From Physella acuta (Eukaryota > Mollusca > Gastropoda > Physidae), in contig NW_026732666.1 of the NCBI RefSeq assembly GCF_028476545.1, forward strand, positions 1 to 64,000: DNA of 64,000 nucleotides. Reading direction: 5' to 3'. Shown here in pieces: positions 10,981-22,464 of the stretch. Positions within the stretch are counted from its first letter, which is position 1; every line of letters starts with the position of its first letter. A program made the position numbers and the translations under genes. The notes under the pieces were generated by a model. That model searched no databases and was not told where the DNA came from. It saw nothing but the letters and a program-made list of their open reading frames with translations.

Positions 10981-11200
10981 CAGAGGCATAGCGACCCTTC
11001 CCGGCGCTCGGGGACAAACTTTCGATTTGCACCCCCCTCCCTTCGAGATTTCGATTTGCACCCCCCCCCACTCAAACTTTCGATTTGCATCCCCCCCCTC
11101 AACATTTCAATGTATTTTACCAACACATTTTGGCGCCCTCTAAGGTCGGCGCCCGGGGACATATGTCCCCCCCCCCCCGCCCCTCCTCGCTACGCTACTG
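10981..11200. mobile_element. hAT-like MITE (CAGAGGC ends)
   Basis: The element starts CAGAGGCATAGCGACCC and ends CTCGCTACGCTACTG. Flanks CAACAATT (10973-10980) and CATCAATT (11201-11208) match at 7 of 8. It belongs to the same family as 567-830. Confidence 0.85.
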
Positions 11201-11208
11201 CATCAATT

Positions 11209-12267
11209 AGTTTTAATAAGATGAACGCCTAACTGGATGGAAGGTTTAATAATGTAAAGTAATGTAAACTCCTGATCTGGGTACTTTCCAGTCCTCTCAT
11301 ATTGTGTAAAAATATATTTTGGTTTACTTTCGGTTGGATCAATTTTGCAGTGATAATAAACTGTCCTAGTTCACCCTGATTCAAAACAGTAGAACATCTT
11401 TGATTCCACTCAACTCTATCGTAACTAACTCAATAAAACTACATTTCCTTGTATAATAAAAGCTAGTGTCGCCAAAATAAACTCTAACATATTTTAACTA
11501 ACAACACTACAATTAAATAAAACAAGTTAATAAAAAGTCTATTGACAATTTAAGCGCAATTTTCTTATGTTATCCATAACAATTTTTAATTTTTAATTTT
11601 TTTGTAAATATCATCCTATAAATATAAACTCCTACACGATGCTCAGTTTAAATCATCATAGGCCTACAAGATGCTCAGTTTAAATGTTCTTAATTAATTT
11701 TTTGTGACCAAACGAAAGGATATTTTTGAAAACTTTCTTCGGCAATATTGGTCTAAATTATGGCAGGAATCGATTGGTAAATGTTTCAAGTCGCTAAGTG
11801 GTCTGGTTGCCGAGATATGGAGAAAAAACTGCATTTTTTCGAGGTTTTTTGGCTTTTCCGGGAAATCCAGGAAGGAATTCCGGGAATTATTTTTGGCCCA
11901 CAATCATCCTTGGAACTTGCTTAACATATTTGCTTTGGAACTAGTCCTCGATATTGCTTCGTTGAGGAGGAGATACGACTTAAAGGCTGCGGACACACAT
12001 CCATACATCCAGAAATGACGAGTTATTAAACGCAATTTTTGCCAGTATGGAAATTGCGCTAAAAAAGTTTATATTTAGTACATTTAAAAGCTGTTTGTTA
12101 TCAAGTTGTTTATGTCAGTTTTATGCAGTGATACTCTGCCAGAAACTAACAGCCGTAGGTAACTCGCAATAAGCACAGAGGAGATCCAGGAGAATTTTGC
12201 TTTTAAGGTCTAAGTCCAGATGAAAGTGAACACAACTTAAAGCACATTGGTACGTAACGCAAACGTA
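11209..12267. other. No gene recognised
   Basis: AT-rich DNA. Overlapping open frames on both strands around 11,694-12,018 share the same bases, and neither resembles a known family. A transposon relic is possible. Confidence 0.5.
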
Positions 12268-12275
12268 CGTGTGTC

Positions 12276-12529
12276 TAGAGGCGTAGCGACCCTTCCCGGC
12301 GCCCGGGGAAAAACTTTCAATGTGGCGCCCCCTCGGGAGCAAATTTTTAATTTGCACCCCCCCCCCCACCTCTCAAACTTTTGATTTGCACCCCCCCTCA
12401 AACTGCAAAAATACATCGAAAATGACATTTTAATTTGTTTTTACAATCCATTTTGGCGCCCCCTATAGTCGGCGCCCGGGGACATATGTACTCCCCTGCC
12501 CCCCCCCCCCCCCTATCGCTAAGCCTCTG
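12276..12529. mobile_element. hAT-like MITE (AGAGGCGTAGC ends)
   Basis: The left end reads TAGAGGCGTAGCGACCC and the right end CGCTAAGCCTCTG. Flanks CGTGTGTC (12268-12275) and CGTGCGTA (12530-12537) agree at 6 of 8. Same family as 567-830, with slightly worn ends. Confidence 0.75.
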
Positions 12530-12537
12530 CGTGCGTA

Positions 12538-13772
12538 AACTGGTTAAGTTAAATGATGCATAAAAAAACATCCAGCGGCTATAACTGGCTATGTTGGCTG
12601 TTAGTTGAGTGGGGGATCAGCCACACCTTGTATGTGCATCATTTAGTCGCCAGAGGGGAGGTTGTTACCATTCATTCACGGCTGTTCTTTTATTTAACCC
12701 TTTCTTATCTGCTTATAGCAGCAACTGATCAATGTTTTCATTTGAACCAAACGTCTTACTTTTCATAACAGGCTAGTTGTAAATGAAAGAATTATTTAAA
12801 AGTGTCGCTGAATACACTGATTACATTTTCATTAGAAATTTTGCATGAAAATTATTGCTTGTTACGTTACGTTTTGTTTTGTTAATTCTAACGTTCTTTG
12901 TATTTATGTTAACTTTCACTCTGTGTGTTGTGTCTGTATGCATCGTGTTAATGCTGGGCTAGTCAGTTCTGACATTTTTTCATACAAAACACCTTGAGCT
13001 GTTGCGTTGATAAACCCCAACAACGAAAATCCAAGAAATGTAATGACGACACTGTTTACATTTAAGTAACTCGGGTGCCAATCAAACACATAATATAATG
13101 GATTTGGTTTCTAGGAATAACTGACATGCAATCTTAAGCTCAGCGATGATATATTAACGGTAATTTATACGAATTAAGGTTTTAAAACCGGTCGTAGAAA
13201 AATTACTAAATATTGTTGGACACGCATATTAAATTAAAACCACACTTTGAAATGTTTTGTTTACTATTATAAAATGAATAGTACGTTAGTTTTTAACATC
13301 GATCACATCAAAACACAAATTGTAACTGAGTCTACTTAGAATGTGCTCGCTGGTAGATCATGAGCTGGCAGTGATCATTAAATATAATCACATCTTTGTA
13401 GTCTAATTTGTACATAATAAAGCCATAGATTCAGCAATTGTCACATAAGGCCAAGAATTAGGTTTTTGTAGTTGTGTGATATACATATATGCATGGATTC
13501 AATGTGTATTTCTACTTGCGACTGCATAAACGTAGTGATTAAGGCCCTTTGCTCCATAAAGAGTTAATAAAGAGAACTTCTGAGTTGTTTAATTCAAGAG
13601 ACCTTTGTAACGTTTATTTTATCAACTCGAATAGAGAAAATTGTACTATTTCTCAGCACAAACAAAAATTAACATTAAAAAATCATCATTAAAAACAACA
13701 CAATTAAACCAATTAAAACATGAGATTTATTTTTAAATGAGCCGTGAGATGTGGAAACATATACCAATATAC
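12538..13772. other. No gene recognised
   Basis: AT-rich intergenic DNA. I see no repeat array, splice-flanked open frame or transposon ends. Confidence 0.5.
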
Positions 13773-13780
13773 AAGGAGGG

Positions 13781-14022
13781 CAGGGGCTTTGCGAGGCGGG
13801 GGCGGTGGGTGCGGATCGCACCGGGTGACATCATTGGGGGGGGGGGAGGGGGGACGACATCCAAGTAAAAAATCGTAACATAAAAAGAATAAATATGTTT
13901 TTTTGCCAGTTCAATGAATAGTTAATTAGAGCTAAAAAATATTTTAAGTACATAATGACGATTACGAGAAGGAAGGTGGGAGGGGGGGGGGGGGGTTGAC
14001 ACCCGACATAGCGACGACACTG
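13781..14022. mobile_element. hAT-like G-rich MITE
   Basis: Ends CAGGGGCTTTGCGA and TAGCGACGACACTG are a weak inverted pair. Flanks AAGGAGGG (13773-13780) and AAGGTGGG (14023-14030) agree at 7 of 8. The interior has long G runs and CCGGGTGACATCAT, which resembles sequence at 27,350 and 63,380. Confidence 0.65.
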
Positions 14023-14073
14023 AAGGTGGGTAGCTGTCAGTCGGGCAATCTAAATCTGATTTAGATTATTGGA

Positions 14074-14469
14074 CTGTGACGCACCCTACGCCTGTGTCAG
14101 GTAACCTGACTGACGCCAGCTAACACTTCGTCAGGTAACCTGACTGTGACGCACTCTACGCCTGTGTCAGGTAACCTGACTGACGCCAGCTAACACTTCG
14201 TCAGGTAACCTGACTGTGACGCACTCTACGCCTGTGTCAGGTAACCCGACTGTGACGCACTCTACGCCTGTGTCAGGTAACCCGACTGTGACGCACTCTA
14301 CGCCTGTGTCAGGTAACCCGACTGTGACGCACTCTACGCCTGTGTCAGGTAACCCGACTGTGACGCACTCTACGCCTGTGTCAGGTAACCCGACTGTGAC
14401 GCACTCTACGCCTGTGTCAGGTAACCCGACTGTGACGCACTCTACGCCTGTGTCAGGTAACCCGACTGT
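14074..14469. repeat. 36-bp minisatellite that re-copies the receptor's last codons and stop
   Basis: The minus-strand unit begins CAGTCGGGTTACCTGACACA and continues through GGCGTAG and nine more bases. Seven or eight units are nearly identical and the distal ones are variant. The unit nearest the gene is the real C-terminal coding end (Q-S-G-Y-L-T-Q-A-stop) of the receptor at 14442-15689, which aligns with the C-termini of its paralogues. Confidence 0.9.
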
Positions 14470-15689
14470 GCAGAAACCAATGCGGTGACGACGGGTCTAA
14501 ACAACGTCAACCAATTAAAGCCGGCCGTAAATATCAGGCCAACCATAGTTAAACTCTCTGGGACATTGCTTATAAGGATCAGCACACAAATCATCTGAGG
14601 CGTGACGAGGAAAAAGAAGATAAAGGCCAGAGATAAAATTTTCTTTTGTTCAGGGTAGATGGCGTTGATGGGAGGGATAATGGGGTAACTGTCATTTGTC
14701 ACAATGATGACATTGTTGATACTGGAACCTGTGTTGACGTTCCCTGGATTAGGGTAGTAACCCATTGGTGGATTATGTGGTTGGTTCTGTGGTGGATAAT
14801 ATGATGGATTATGTGGTGGATTCAGATTATTTGCAGGAACGTTTATTGCATCTGGTTGTCTATGTTGCGCTGCAATATCATCAGTACCTTGACCACTGGC
14901 TAAAGTTTGGTCACCTGACGTTTGGTTCTGTGGTGGATAATATGATGGATTATATGGTGGATTCAGATTATATGCAGGCACGTTTATTGCATCTGGTTGT
15001 TTATGTTGCGCTGCAATATCATCAGTACATTGACCACTGGCTAAAGTTTGGTCACCTGACGTCATCTCTAAGTGCTGGACATAACCACGGTCCATCTTGA
15101 AGCAGACGACAACAACAGCTGCTATCACTGCCAGACAAGCCGGAAGTATGGTAGACACAACAATCTGTGCTCGTGTTATCTCAAGTCCGGCGTACACGTT
15201 ACACGTTTCCAAATCTACGCCCGCCAGTCCTAGGGGTAGCATAACAATCAAACCCAGTAACCAAGGCACGATACAAATTACAAAACTGCGAACCAAATCA
15301 AAATGAGTTGTTGTTCTTGGCCTGTTACACCTTCGTCGGTAAACAAATTCAGCTGCTAGTACAATTAGACCAACTCCGTAGACAAAATTTATGAAGTGAT
15401 TTGAGTACATATCAGAGTAAAAATTTAACCGGCAAGTCTCCAGACCTGACTCAGTTTTTCTAAACAAGGACTGTACCCGTACGACCAGGGCGAACAGCGC
15501 CAGGAGAATGTCCCCAACAGCTAGGGATACCAACAGCAGGTATTTCGGGCTGTACTGATACTGTTTTTGTCGCATGATTTTGACGATCAGATAAACGCTC
15601 GAGGCGGTAATTGATATAATCAAAATAATCAAAATTGCTTTTCGTGCATCTGGGAAATAACCTGTCCAAAAAGTTAATGTGGAAAACAT
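14442..15689 (-). CDS. Seven-transmembrane receptor, paralogue 2
   Basis: 415 residues in one exon. The start is the first ATG after an acceptor at about 15,756 (TTCTTTTATTCTGTAG on the minus strand). Seven hydrophobic helices lie at about 18-39, 50-71, 97-118, 134-156, 175-197, 347-371 and 383-403. LAVGD is in TM2, C86 and C163 form the likely disulphide, and PW is in TM4. The DRY site reads E-F-V and the NPxxY site R-P-V-V-T. Loop 3 contains a perfect-frame tandem duplication of 47 residues (210-256 and 257-303, four differences) rich in Pro, Tyr and Asn. The stop codon lies in the first unit of the 36-bp minisatellite. It is closest to the receptor at 27,887 (shared TSGD..ASGQ..D and QPDA.NVPA loop motifs) and is transcribed opposite to the other three. 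Ligand and family name are unknown. Confidence 0.85.
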   Translation of the reverse strand: MFSTLTFWTGYFPDARKAILIILIISITASSVYLIVKIMRQKQYQYSPKYLLLVSLAVGDILLALFALVVRVQSLFRKTESGLETCRLNFYSDMYSNHFINFVYGVGLIVLAAEFVYRRRCNRPRTTTHFDLVRSFVICIVPWLLGLIVMLPLGLAGVDLETCNVYAGLEITRAQIVVSTILPACLAVIAAVVVVCFKMDRGYVQHLEMTSGDQTLASGQCTDDIAAQHKQPDAINVPAYNLNPPYNPSYYPPQNQTSGDQTLASGQGTDDIAAQHRQPDAINVPANNLNPPHNPSYYPPQNQPHNPPMGYYPNPGNVNTGSSINNVIIVTNDSYPIIPPINAIYPEQKKILSLAFIFFFLVTPQMICVLILISNVPESLTMVGLIFTAGFNWLTLFRPVVTALVSAQSGYLTQA

Positions 15690-15754
15690 TGTTCATGTGA
15701 AGCGCCGTTATTTTAAAGATGTATATACCAGATTTATTTCTGCCTGTATAAAGA

Positions 15755-16400
15755 CCTACAGAATAAAAGAAATGATAACAATTATTTGATGTAAGCTGAA
15801 ATATAATTCTACAGTCTCGTGTTGGCAAATGTATTTCACACACGTCATACATAGTTGAACATCCGCTGAAAGAAGTTGTGTGGGGGAAAGAAACACAATG
15901 TGTTGCCGATGTAGAACAAAAACATCAAAAATATTTTGTATCGAGTGAAACATCAGGGCACGTTATTTACGAAAGAAACAGCAATATTATCTAGGACAAA
16001 TACTATGTATACACATGTATTAGACAATATTGTCACAATATCAACATTTTATCATTTATCAATGGGGGTTGTTACGAAGAGTTGAATTTAAAAGCGCAAA
16101 AATAAAATGGTAATGTTTCATCTTAAACGATAAACATGTATTCGTGTTTGTACCGGTAGTTAATCAACAACTAAGGTAATCTTGATCATACATCGAAATA
16201 TGTTCATGTTTAGCTGTAATGGGATCCATGAAATGAAAGAATCTTGATCATAATTCCAACTTTGTTCACGTTTACTTATAATAGACTCCAAGAATTGAAA
16301 GAATCTTGATCATGAACACCGCTATGTTCTTGTTTAAGTATATCATAGGTAAGGTAGTAGGTATTTTATTAGTTTGTAATAATGCTAAAGATAAACGAAG
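15755..16400. other. Upstream region of receptor paralogue 2
   Basis: On the minus strand there is an acceptor near 15,756, so a leader exon is expected at higher coordinates, but I could not place it. Short repeats of GAATCTTGATCAT occur at about 16,170-16,320. No gene is seen. Confidence 0.4.
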
Positions 16401-16407
16401 TGTCTAC

Positions 16408-16730
16408 TCGGAATAAGATTTTTCGGCAAAAGATAGTTCTGCGCATGCGCAGTGACCTATGGCTAGGGTTAGGGCTAGAATGAGGGTTAGGGGTAGGATT
16501 AGGGAAAGGGTTAGGGATAGGATTAGGGCTAGGGTTAGGGATAGGATTAGGGCTAGGGTTAGGGTTAGGGTTAGGGATATGATTAGGGATAGGGTTAAGG
16601 ATAGGATTAGGGTTGGTATTAGGGTTCTGCGGTTGTAAACACACGCATGCGCAGTACCATCGAAAACATCGCCGCTAAGTCGTAGTTTCTCTCCATTGCG
16701 CATGCGTATCGCATGCGTATCTTATTCCGA
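16408..16730. mobile_element. MITE-like inverted-repeat element containing telomere-like repeats
   Basis: The left end TCGGAATAAGAT and right end ATCTTATTCCGA are inverted copies. Between them lie about 175 bp of degenerate TTAGGG repeats (16,458-16,626), bordered by CG palindromes such as TGCGCATGCGCA. No open frame of note. Target duplication is unclear. Confidence 0.7.
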
Positions 16731-17245
16731 CTAGAATCGGCCAAAGATAAATCTAGGACCTCAACAAAAAATCAATTAGAGATATCACTTTTTGTAAGTA
16801 ATCTTCACATTTGTGAATAACACACACACACACACAAAATAATTGGCCTCCACTTTTTAACTCTAGGCTACACACATCGTTTTGTATTTTAGTTTTTGAA
16901 ACATCAACTTAAATCAAAACAAGTAAAAAAAAAAGACAACATTAAACTGTGAGGCCTAGCATACAAGCATGTCAGTTTTTACCTGTGCAGTGAAGTCTCC
17001 ACCAAATAGCTTCTAAGTTCATGTTTGTGCAGTTTTATAGCCATTGTACCAGTTTTCAGCGGCGGCGGTAGGGATACTCTAGGTGTGATGCTTTAAACTT
17101 TCCTTGCTATGTGTTGCATAAGTTTGGTTTGTTTACATTCTGACAGATGTAGTTAAAGAATAGAAAGCCACAACCACACAATGTCCAAACAAATGGAGAA
17201 GTTAAAGAGAGCACTTTACTTAGTCAACTGGTGTGTAACTAGCAA

Positions 17246-17445
17246 CAGCGTTTCTTCCAGACTTTTTTCTCCAGGGGGGGGGGGGGGGGGGGGGCACTTG
17301 AAATTATCGGTGGGGGGGGGGCGTTAGACTTTATTCGGGGGGGGGGGGGGCGGACACTGTTAAAAGTATATATTTTCTATACAAATTATATAAATTTCAT
17401 TTCTTTTGGGGGGTGGTAAAAAAGAGATGTCTGGAAGAAACTCTG
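17246..17445 (+). mobile_element. hAT-like MITE with poly-G tracts
   Basis: Ends CAGCGTTTCTTCCAG and CTGGAAGAAACTCTG, flanked by ACTAGCAA (17238-17245) and ACTAGCAC (17446-17453). This copy gives the cleanest target-site evidence for the family. G runs exceed 20 bases. Confidence 0.85.
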
Positions 17446-17759
17446 ACTAGCACGTCATTAAACTTCAAGTAGTGATGACACAACAGAAAAATCGATGTAC
17501 AAATGTTGTATGAATAATGTTTTTTTTAGAAAAACCGAGACGATCGCAGTATCAAACTTTAAGCTACTGGTGATGCTTTTATCTAATTACAAATACCACC
17601 AGAGATTGGTCAACTCAATGTTCTTTGATTAAAATTTAAAAAACAAAACAAAAAACAGAAGCAACAGAACCTTTTCCCTTTGCGCCCAAGAGACACGGGG
17701 CCGCCACTGCAAGCTCCCTCCATCTTTGCCGGTATCTGACAATTTTGTTGGCAGCCCCC

Positions 17760-17985
17760 CAGTGTTTCTTCCAGACTTTTTTCTCCGGGGGGGGGGGGGG
17801 GCACTTGAAATTTTCGGGGGGAGGGCGGTAGACTTTCTTCGGAGGGCGGACACTGTTAAAAGTATATATTTTCTATATAAATTATATAAATTTCATTTCG
17901 TTCGGGGGGGGGGGGGGCGATAAAAAATTTTCGGGGGGGGGGGCTTATACCCCCCCCCCCGAAGAGATGCCTGGAAGAAACTCTG
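17760..17985 (+). mobile_element. hAT-like MITE with poly-G tracts (duplicate of 50-319)
   Basis: Same ends and interior as 50-319 in the homologous position, with shorter G runs. It was inherited through the duplication rather than inserted separately. Confidence 0.8.
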
Positions 17986-19129
17986 AGTCCCACAAGATAT
18001 TCCTGCCTTTGTTAGCTGATTCCACGTCATGCGCCACCACGTCTTCGCCTAACCTGTTTTGTTTCCCTTGAGGCGTCCATTTAAACACCTGTCCTGCGAT
18101 AGCATCTGAATTCCTTCATGCGGGATGCAGTCGTCTTGTTTTATTGATTTATTTCTGGCACGGCACGGCATATCAATGGATAATGTAGCAGGCACTTCTC
18201 CCAGGTGCCATGGACTGAAGAGCTGGCTAGACCTATTATCTGTATGCTGATAAGCCTATCGCAGACGATCAGGCTAGTAGTATCGCACTTGAAGTGCATA
18301 ATTTGTATGGGGTTAGTCATCAAACATGATGCCTTATTTGTTTGAAAATATGTAGGATATTAGAATATACCTATGTATTATCTTATTCAATATATCTGTT
18401 TTTAACTATCGATTGATATATTACAATTTGTTTCACTTTATAATAAGGTACACATTAAAAATGCGCTAGACAGTATTGATTAAATATTAAGATTATCGCA
18501 ATTTTTTCATCACGTTCATGCTGCAATAGCAAGTGTTAAGAAAATGGTCAGTGTATTGTTGCAGATTTATCAAAATAACACATGTTTATACCGCTGTTCT
18601 ATACTTTTAAAATTTAAATGCTAGTTTTTTTTTTTTTTGCTAGTGTTTGTTTTATTAAACAATTGTTACACAGTTCCGTTGTACCCTCTCTCGTTTTTAA
18701 ATATACTCAGAATAAACACGTTGCTACGTAACTGACCTATAAATACATTGTACGCCCTGATAACACTACCGATGTTCAATCGCTCATGATTATAATTTCG
18801 AATATTTCTGTTCCATTTAATAACAGCACAATCGCTTTGCAGCTTTAAAAAAATACACATTTACAAAATAATAATACTTTAAATTATTATTTAACAATGT
18901 GCATTTATCTGATATTTATTTCCAGGTATACGCCCTTGATTTTCCCTGCCCTAGGCTACTGTGGTTGAAATGGTAAAAATCCGGTTTCTCCTAGTCATTA
19001 CTCACCAGTCACACACGTGTTAACTTTGCTGTTGGGTCATTTCCGTGTAACGTACGCAACTGTAGCATCAACATCAATGTTGTGTTTCGTCGAACATAAA
19101 CTCAACAGTACAATTTGTATTGACTGTTT

Positions 19130-19375
19130 AAATGATGTTTCCCTAATGTTTAAAAATGTTTAACTTATGTTTACCTAATGTTTTAAAAATGTTTAACTAA
19201 TGTTTAACTAATGTTTAACTAATGTTTACCTAATGTTTGAAAATGTTTAACTAATGTTTACCAAATGTTTTAAAAATGTTTAACTAATGTTAACCTAATG
19301 TTTTAAATATGTTTAACTAAAGTTTACCTAATGTTTTAAAAAATGTTTACTTTATGTTTAAATAAAGTTTATTTA
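19130..19375. repeat. TGTTTA-rich minisatellite, copy 2
   Basis: Expanded version of the array at 1736-1885, with about twice the units of ATGTTTAACTAATG and TGTTTACCTAATG. Confidence 0.75.
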
Positions 19376-20017
19376 ACATGGTGTCAGCTTTGTTGTTAGT
19401 TGAATGATTTTGACGTCATGTCAGCTTTGTGATTTGAAGAGTGGAAACCAGTTTCCTTGTTTAGGATATTTCCGACCAAACAAAAATTACACAATGCTAG
19501 GTAAATGTGGGAAACACAAAACAATGCCGAACCTAGACATTTTATTTTCATTATACAGCTTGATTAACGATCTAAATCGCTGCAATAGATCGTACGCAGG
19601 GTACTAATCCCGTCTTGTAGATTTTTGTGGTATATCAGATGTTGACTTCTCTTACTGTAGTTGCCACATGCTTGAAATGTCTCCTAAAGATCTAATCAAT
19701 CAACTTTTTTAAAAAAGTGACAATTATCAGTTTAATGCAACGTTATAACGGACACACCTTGACGTGACCTGAGTTTTCCTAAAAATACAGGTAGATCAGG
19801 ATCAAGGACAGAAACATGTGGGTCAGCCTATGTTTGTGTGTGTGTGTGTGTATGTGTGTGTGTGTGTGGAGGGATGGGTGGGTCGGGGTTTTCAAGGAAT
19901 TCTTTGCATAGAGGAGTGTTTTTCAACGTGTAAAACAGCTTGAACTTAGCCTGCAGGCATTTTACTGTTAAAAAATGAAGTTAACTGTACATGAAAAAAA
20001 AAAAAATAAATGTTTCC

Positions 20018-20331
20018 AGTCGGTCGGTCAGTCGGTCGGTGGGTCGGTGGGTCGGACAGTTGGTCGGTGGGTACGGTCGGTCGGTCAGTCGGTCGGTGGG
20101 TACGGTCGGTCGGTCAGTCGGTCGGTGGGTCGGTCAGTTGGTCGGTGGGTACGGTCGGTCGGTCAGTCGGTCGGTGGGTCGGTCAGTTGGTCGGTGGGTA
20201 CGGTCGGTCGGTCAGTCGGTCGGTGGGTACGGTCAGTCGGTCAGTCGGTCGGTGGGTACGGTCGGTCGGTCGTCGGTCGGTCGGTCGTCGGTCGGTCGGT
20301 CGGTATGTCGTTCGGTCGGTCGGTCGGCATA
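20018..20331. repeat. (GGTC)n-derived minisatellite, copy 2, ~315 bp
   Basis: Same motif as 2497-3420 but about a third of its length. Includes variant blocks with CAGTTGGTCGGTGG not prominent in copy 1. Confidence 0.9.
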
Positions 20332-20348
20332 TTGTGATAGTAGATCTA

Positions 20349-20375
20349 TCCTAATATATAATTCCCCATGTGCGC

Positions 20376-20434
<59 letters not shown>

Positions 20435-21256
20435 CTCAAAATATTTTCGCCGGACATCACGTCAGAAACGGCAGCGATATATGGAGAACTTTATACGGAC
20501 TTTTGTTGAAAATAATATGTTAGATGTTTTAAATGTATAACCACAATTTTATTTAAAGAAGAAAAATAAAAATTAAAGGCGTATTCGAATGTAGAGAAAC
20601 AGTATTATTTATGCAACCGGAAAAGCATTAATAGATGTGAAAAAGAACGCATAAAACTGCGACGTCACTATTGCTTATACATTAACTAATGACGTCATCT
20701 GCCGTGTTAGAATAAAAAGAAATGAACTATTTCATTCAAATTTTATTTAGATCTACGTACACTATGAAATGTATACAATACAATTTTTCCGGCCTAAACT
20801 CATAAAATTTATTTTATTTATTTTGATTCTAGATCTAGATATTCTAGATTCATCTATTCAAATAATACATTTCTATACTAAAGTATTTCAGGCCTTAATT
20901 ACTTTATTGAAATCTTTGTTTATCTATGCAATTTGCTAATCTCTATAATATATAAAGCAAAGTTGTCGGGTGCCCGATAGGGCACTTCCCGGCGCCGCAG
21001 GCGCTTCAAATTTGGCAGGATCTTGCCTTGGGGCGACAGAACACGAGGGCCGGTTGGCCGAAAAGTCTACGATGATGGGGTCAAAACTGACCTCGACTGA
21101 CCGGCGCCTTATATGAGCTATAAATCGAAAAAAAATGTCCACGTAGGAACCTCTACATAACTCCTGAGGTCGTAGACCGACCCTCGGGCGAATTAATTAA
21201 GCATTCAAATTCTCAATGTTTTCGAAAGCCTAAGCAAAGCTGGGCAGCATGCTTAG
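20349..21256 (+). mobile_element. Helitron-like non-autonomous element, 908 bp
   Basis: Begins TCCTAATATATAATTCC and ends GGGCAGCATGCTTAG, sitting exactly between A (20348) and T (21257) with no target duplication. The copy-1 empty site at about 3440 reads A|T at the same point. TC start, a CTAG-like end and A|T insertion are the Helitron rule, though the last four bases (TTAG) depart from CTRR. It contains a (TC)n tract at 20,381-20,431. A second Helitron-type 5' start (TCTCTATAATATATAAAGC) lies inside at 20,940. No Rep/helicase is present. Confidence 0.75.
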
Positions 21257-21659
21257 TTTCAAATACCCAGCAAAAAATTTTGAGCAAACCCAATTCTGTT
21301 TTTTAGCAACACAAATCTACACAATTAATCTATGATTGCTAGTCGACTGTTATCAGTGAAATAGAGGGCTGATATCACAGAACCAACGCTGACCCGTTTT
21401 ATCTCATCATAATGATAAGATAATCTCACCATAACGATAAGATAATCTCATCATAACGATAAGATTACGCGCTTGTCACAGTGAATTCAATGTTATCCTT
21501 CGACATGTAAACAGATGTGTGATTCTGACACATACTTTAAATCGAAACTTTTTACTTTGGACAAACACAATGTGTAATGGGCACGTGAAGATAATGAAAT
21601 AACATTTTAACTTGTGACTTCTATTTTTATATACAAAAAATCCTCTAATCTAGAGCTTT

Positions 21660-21752
21660 GATTGGTCAGAAATCGTTACTTAGCCTATTTTCTCAACCTT
21701 TATGAGACCAATTGCTCGAGAAATAAACAAACTAGACAGCAGATACTCACGG
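21660..21752 (+). other. Candidate 5' leader exon of receptor copy 2
   Basis: Counterpart of 3840-3936, with donor ACGG|GTAAGC after 21,752. The matching acceptor is at 22,803. Confidence 0.4.
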
Positions 21753-21889
21753 GTAAGCGCTTTCTTCTATTTATTAATCTAAAAGCAAACGATTACCCCC
21801 CTTCCCCTCCTAAAATATAAGCAAGCATTTGATCTAGAATATTCTTTTATTTTCTTCTGTAGTGCTAACATCCACTTATTGTCACCAAT

Positions 21890-22395
21890 ACACGAGTTTA
21901 GTTATGTTCTAACACCCACACTAAAACCAAACCAAACTATGTTAGCTATTCATGACAGGACCAACACAGTAACAAAACTATATAGTGTTAGCTATCCACG
22001 ATAAGATCATTACAGCAACACAACTATATTGTGTTAGCTATTCATGATAAGATCTTACATTAACACAACTATATTGTGTTGGCTATTCCTTATAACATCA
22101 ATACAGTAACACAACTATATTGTGTTAGCTATTCATGACTAGATCAATACAGTAACAAAAGTATATTGTGTTAGCTATTCATGATAAGATAAATACAGTA
22201 ACACAACTATAATATTTTAGCTATTCATTATGACATCAATACAGTAACACAACTATATTGTGTTATCTATGTTCCGAGATTCACCAGTAACACACCCATA
22301 CTAAGTATAAGGACCATCAAGTAATACAACTACATTGTGTTAGCTATTCGCTAAGATAAATCCAGTAACACAACTATATTGTGATAGCTTTGTGC
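21890..22395. repeat. Palindrome-bearing ~60-bp tandem array, copy 2
   Basis: Duplicate of 4080-4575 with AACACAACTATATTGTGTT cores retained in most units. Confidence 0.8.
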
Positions 22396-22464
22396 TAACT
22401 CAAGAATTAACGCAAGTATATCGTATAAGTTATGAACAAAAGGTAAAATTTCCCTTTCAAACCT

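Noticed and set aside
11694-12018. Opposed open frames of 69 and 104 codons
   Set aside because: They occupy the same bases on opposite strands, lack known motifs and are single-copy here. Chance frames cannot be excluded.
14074-14469. Possible CRISPR-like array
   Set aside because: Repeats are contiguous with no unique spacers, and the genome is eukaryotic. It is a minisatellite.
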